Positions 6,286 through 8,650 of a stretch of DNA of 8,650 bases are shown one piece after another. This DNA comes from Planctomycetota bacterium. GTDB lineage: Bacteria; Planctomycetota; UBA11346. A program made the translations under genes and the position numbers. The first letter of the stretch is position 1; each line of letters starts with the position of its first letter. Location of the stretch: NCBI GenBank assembly GCA_024641365.1, contig JAHEDF010000144.1:1-8650 (forward strand), given 5' to 3'. The notes below the pieces were generated by a model. The model was not told the DNA's origin. It saw only the letters and a list, made by a program, of their open reading frames with translations, and did no database searches.

Positions 6286-7179
6286 ATGAAAAATAAACCC
6301 AGTTCGACTGCAGTCTTTGTCGCAAATGGTGTGTGGTCGGTTGGGCAACATCAACAATTTAGTTATTTAGTTCCTGATCAGATGAAAATGTGTAATGAAG
6401 CGATTGTAAAATCCGTTAATTCGCTTCTGAATATGCCGATGGGGAAAAAGCTCCTTTGTATGAAAACTGCCATGATGGAACGCTTTTCCATCCCAGGAAT
6501 TTATCTTCATTTTGTTTGTCGTAAAAGATGCATTGAAGAATACGTCTGCACGGCGATTGACCAAGGTGCTGAGCAAGTGGTCATTATTGGTGCGGGTTTC
6601 GATGTGTTGAGTTTACTCATTTCAAAAAAATATCCTGACGTTCGTGTTATAGAGATTGATCATCCAGCAACGCAAGCCTGGAAAAAGGCTATTATTTCAC
6701 AGGTTTTCCCTGATGAAAAAATTCATTTTATTGATCTCGATTTAACCAAAACCACCCTACAAGAACGATTGTTAGCAAGCCCTGAATATAGCGAGAGTCG
6801 CAAAACTGTTTTTGTGGCTGAGGGCCTAACCATGTATTTAGGTGAAAAAGATGTCTACGAGATGTTACAATTTGTAAAAAACCATAGTGCGCAAAAATCA
6901 CCCTTTATCTTTACCTACATGGAAGAGTCACAACCGGGACAATTCCAATTTCAGAATGCAACCATGTGGACTGATCTGTGGTTGAAACTGAAAGGCGAAC
7001 GTTTTACCTGGGGTGCTACTGAACCCAATCTGACAAAATTACTAGAAAATGCAGGATTTGTTTTACGAGAACACAGTACTACGGCAAACCGCCGAGAAAA
7101 ATTTCTCTCGGCACATGCGGGTGTTCGATTGGCACTAGGTGAAAATATTGCGGTGGTGCATCATTTTACAGATGTATAA
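6286..7179 (+). CDS. Leucine carboxyl methyltransferase-family SAM-dependent methyltransferase
   Basis: This is a 297-residue cytoplasmic class I methyltransferase of the LCM/PPM type. The SAM-binding glycine loop is VIIGAGFDVLSL at 99-110. It is followed by the acidic IEIDHPATQ at 122-130 and FIDLDL at 148-153. The family signature AEGLTMYL is at 178-185. The start at 6286 has GGAG five bases upstream. Family members methylate carboxyl groups of proteins (eukaryotic PP2A) or small molecules; bacterial members have varied or unknown substrates, so none is assigned here. The N-terminal helical part (about 1-90) contains several cysteines and methionines. It lies 49 bases after the VKOR-DsbA gene, and a hairpin beyond its stop separates it from the convergent lipoprotein gene. 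Confidence 0.88.
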   Translation: MKNKPSSTAVFVANGVWSVGQHQQFSYLVPDQMKMCNEAIVKSVNSLLNMPMGKKLLCMKTAMMERFSIPGIYLHFVCRKRCIEEYVCTAIDQGAEQVVIIGAGFDVLSLLISKKYPDVRVIEIDHPATQAWKKAIISQVFPDEKIHFIDLDLTKTTLQERLLASPEYSESRKTVFVAEGLTMYLGEKDVYEMLQFVKNHSAQKSPFIFTYMEESQPGQFQFQNATMWTDLWLKLKGERFTWGATEPNLTKLLENAGFVLREHSTTANRREKFLSAHAGVRLALGENIAVVHHFTDV

Positions 7180-7189
7180 TCAGTGAAAA

Positions 7190-7228
7190 TTTATGACGCT
7201 GCATGGCGTAACCATACAGCGTTATAAA
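7190..7228 (-). terminator. Hairpin terminator between convergent genes
   Basis: Bases 7190-7206 pair with 7212-7228 in a 17-bp stem with two imperfect positions, one of which is a G-U wobble in either transcript, around a 5-base loop. On the minus strand the stem is followed by TTTTCAC, the usual layout for terminating the lipoprotein gene, whose stop lies 36 bases upstream. It may also slow + strand transcription leaving the methyltransferase gene, but it has no T-run on that side. Confidence 0.7.
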
Positions 7229-7264
7229 ATGCAATCCGCAACACCTGTTCGGCGGTACGTTTCT

Positions 7265-7852
7265 TTAATAACCATCGGTTGGGGTAATTATCGCGGCTTT
7301 TTCTTGTTTTTCGCCGGTAGTAAAATCACCTAAATACTTTTGCACATCTTCCAATTTTTTTGCTTGGTATTTTTCCCGGTCTGCGCGCTCTTTGTCTGAT
7401 AACACTAAGGTCGTTTCAAAAGACATCCATTTTTTCACTTCGCCACGCCGGTCGCTATTTGGTGTGATGGCATTAAGCCACAAACGAAATGCTGGTTGAA
7501 AAGGAACATAATTTGGCCCGCAATCACAGACGATGTCATAGGTTTTATCCGCTGCGAGTTCCGCTTTAATTACGGAAACATTTAAATGCTTGGCGTGAAA
7601 TGTTTGTTTGCCGGGATCAACAACGACTTGGAACATATCTTGTCCATGTAAATTGCCGACGATTTCTTGGTTTCTCCACACGAAGAAATCCTGACCACCA
7701 CCATAAGCAGTGGAAGGTCGGTGAATATTAACCAATGCTTTACCTGCAGGCGGCACATCAATACGTGCACCTGGCTCCATAAAGCGTGTGCCGCCACAAC
7801 CAACGAGCGCAAAAGAGCACACGAGGGCACAGAGCATTAAAATTTGACGCAT
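7265..7852 (-). CDS. Lipoprotein resembling the DUF2846 family
   Basis: The product is a 195-residue predicted lipoprotein. Residues 1-18 form a signal peptide ending in the lipobox LVGC, with C19 as the lipid-carrying cysteine. The body has the pattern PPAGKALVNIHRPS (34-47), a WRN..IVGNLHG turn (59-70) and VDPGKQTFHAK (78-88). This resembles the beta-rich DUF2846 fold of unknown function. A CDCG motif (C109, C111) follows a conserved-looking KTYDIV. The C-terminal 45 residues are charged and probably helical. The frame is open up to 7987, but the true start is 7852. There the signal peptide begins, and the TATAAT promoter at 7907-7912 lies inside the longer frame. The ribosome site is weak (GAGAAAG). 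The function is unknown; an envelope structural or stress role is a guess. Confidence 0.75.
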   Translation of the reverse strand: MRQILMLCALVCSFALVGCGGTRFMEPGARIDVPPAGKALVNIHRPSTAYGGGQDFFVWRNQEIVGNLHGQDMFQVVVDPGKQTFHAKHLNVSVIKAELAADKTYDIVCDCGPNYVPFQPAFRLWLNAITPNSDRRGEVKKWMSFETTLVLSDKERADREKYQAKKLEDVQKYLGDFTTGEKQEKAAIITPTDGY

Positions 7853-7865
7853 AGTATTTACTTTC

Positions 7866-7881
7866 TCGCTAGATGTAGCGA
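7866..7881 (-). repeat. Small hairpin in the lipoprotein gene leader
   Basis: TCGCTA (7866-7871) and TAGCGA (7876-7881) form a perfect 6-bp stem with a 4-base loop, 13 bases upstream of the lipoprotein start. It lies in the short untranslated leader predicted from the promoter at 7907-7935 and directly abuts the purine-rich GAGAAAG that could be the ribosome site, so it may affect translation. Confidence 0.5.
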
Positions 7882-7885
7882 TAGT

Positions 7886-7914
7886 TTGTGACGGTAGCAT
7901 GGACAAATTATAGC
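7886..7914 (+). promoter_or_regulatory. Probable radA promoter
   Basis: TTGTGA (7886-7891), a 17-base spacer and TATAGC (7909-7914) match the sigma70 consensus at four of six positions in each box. Transcription would start near 7921, about 60 bases before radA. Its -10 box overlaps that of the lipoprotein promoter on the other strand. Confidence 0.5.
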
Positions 7915-7926
7915 GAAACAATTTGT
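7903..7926. repeat. 7-bp inverted repeat over the overlapping promoters
   Basis: ACAAATT (7903-7909) and AATTTGT (7920-7926) form a perfect inverted repeat with a 10-base spacer. It covers the -10 boxes and predicted start points of both divergent promoters. Its spacing of about 17 bases centre to centre would suit a dimeric repressor, but chance in AT-rich DNA is possible. Confidence 0.45.
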
Positions 7927-7935
7927 TATCTGCAA
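7907..7935 (-). promoter_or_regulatory. Promoter of the lipoprotein gene
   Basis: On the minus strand TTGCAG (7935-7930), a 17-base spacer and a perfect TATAAT (7912-7907) form a good sigma70-type promoter. Transcription would start near 7900, giving a leader of about 50 bases before the lipoprotein ATG. This supports the start at 7852 over upstream ATG codons. Confidence 0.7.
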
Positions 7936-7979
7936 GAGCACCATGTTGCAGTATGCTGTCTTGCTCCACGATGTTGCTC

Positions 7980-8650
7980 ATGGCCAAAAAAGCACCCGCC
8001 TTTGCGTGTACCGACTGCGGCGATACCTATGCACGGTGGGCCGGTAAATGTCCAAGTTGTGGTGCAATAAATACAATTAAAGAAATTAGTTCAGCTGAAG
8101 CATCTGTTGTTGCTAAAGGACGTGAACAAGAACGAGCTGCTGCGCATTTAGAAACCGAAAGCGCTGAAGATAAAACTGCACAGCACCACCATCCTCGCTA
8201 CCAATCCGGTATGCAGGAAATTGACCGTGTCTTAGGTGGCGGTTTAGTGCCGGGTGGTGTCACATTATTAGGTGGTGAACCAGGCATTGGGAAAAGCACC
8301 TTATTAGCGCAGGTTTGTGGTTTTATTGGACAGTCATTGCCAGTGTTATATGTCACTGCTGAGGAAAGTACCACGCAAGTTCGCGCTCGCCTGGAACGGT
8401 TATCTGCTCTTTCTCCACAACTTAAATTAGCAGCAACCAATGATGCAAAAACTATAGCCGGTGCGATAGCGAGTGGTGAGTATCGAATGGTGGTTGTTGA
8501 TTCTATTCAATTATTAACCCTCGAAGCAATCGATGGTGAACCCGGCGGCGTGGCCCAATGTCGGGCATGTGCGGCAACTTTAGTTGAAGCCACGAAACGC
8601 TCTGGAAAAAATGGTACCTTACCAACCGCCTTAATGATTGTTGGGCATGT
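7980..8650 (+). CDS. radA: DNA repair protein RadA, 3' end beyond the window
   Basis: RadA is a RecA-related ATPase acting in recombination and branch migration at repair intermediates. The first 223 residues are present and the frame is still open at the window end; about half of a typical RadA of roughly 450 residues is missing. The N-terminal zinc finger has C10, C13, C24 and C27. The Walker A motif GEPGIGKST is at 99-107 and Walker B VVVDSIQ at 171-177. The window ends in the conserved VGHV that normally precedes TK. Between the ATKRSG helix and VGHV there seem to be about six extra residues (KNGTLP, 210-215) compared with RadA proteins I recall. The start at 7980 gives the usual MAKK beginning; in-frame ATGs at 7953 and 7971 are possible, and no clear ribosome site marks any of them. 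It is divergent from the lipoprotein gene. Confidence 0.95.
   Translation, partial: MAKKAPAFACTDCGDTYARWAGKCPSCGAINTIKEISSAEASVVAKGREQERAAAHLETESAEDKTAQHHHPRYQSGMQEIDRVLGGGLVPGGVTLLGGEPGIGKSTLLAQVCGFIGQSLPVLYVTAEESTTQVRARLERLSALSPQLKLAATNDAKTIAGAIASGEYRMVVVDSIQLLTLEAIDGEPGGVAQCRACAATLVEATKRSGKNGTLPTALMIVGH

Noticed and set aside
7582..7830. 82-codon minus-strand frame inside the lipoprotein gene
   Set aside because: It is an out-of-frame shadow of the lipoprotein coding sequence, which has a clear signal peptide and lipobox.

Overview
The window reads as chromosomal DNA of a bacterium of moderate-to-low GC, most likely from the Planctomycetota or a related PVC-group lineage. This placement is inferred from the style of two proteins, not proven. 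The first is an ECF-type sigma factor that continues into a membrane segment and secretin-like domains. The second is a secreted HEFAH metallopeptidase. There are no IS elements, phage genes, tRNAs, rRNAs or CRISPR arrays. Coding density is high, and strand switches are marked by hairpin terminators or divergent promoter regions.

Layout. At 95-1585 (+) lies the sigma factor/secretin-like fusion, convergent with a secreted gluzincin-type metallopeptidase at 1640-2617 (-). An intergenic stretch of about 370 bases follows, with two hairpins, one of them the strong terminator at 2931-2962. Next is argG (2987-4282, -), whose upstream region carries four consecutive inverted repeats, two of them perfect and directly abutting. 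Divergent from argG is a + strand cluster: sixA (4589-5059), a VKOR-DsbA fusion for periplasmic disulfide formation (5154-6236) and a leucine carboxyl methyltransferase-family enzyme (6286-7179). A hairpin terminator separates this cluster from a convergent lipoprotein gene (7265-7852, -). That gene and radA (from 7980, +, cut by the window end) are divergent and appear to be driven by two overlapping face-to-face sigma70-type promoters sharing one TATA core.

Functional links. argG and radA are housekeeping genes (arginine synthesis, recombination repair). The VKOR-DsbA fusion would supply disulfides to exported proteins. Two exported products in this same window, the metallopeptidase and the lipoprotein, have cysteines in their mature parts and are plausible but unproven clients. 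The most unusual items are the sigma factor with two tandem secretin-type repeats beyond its membrane segment, the back-to-back palindromes upstream of argG, the anthrax-lethal-factor-like active-site spacing in the metallopeptidase, and the overlapping divergent promoters before radA. I do not see a multi-gene defence or biosynthetic system here.
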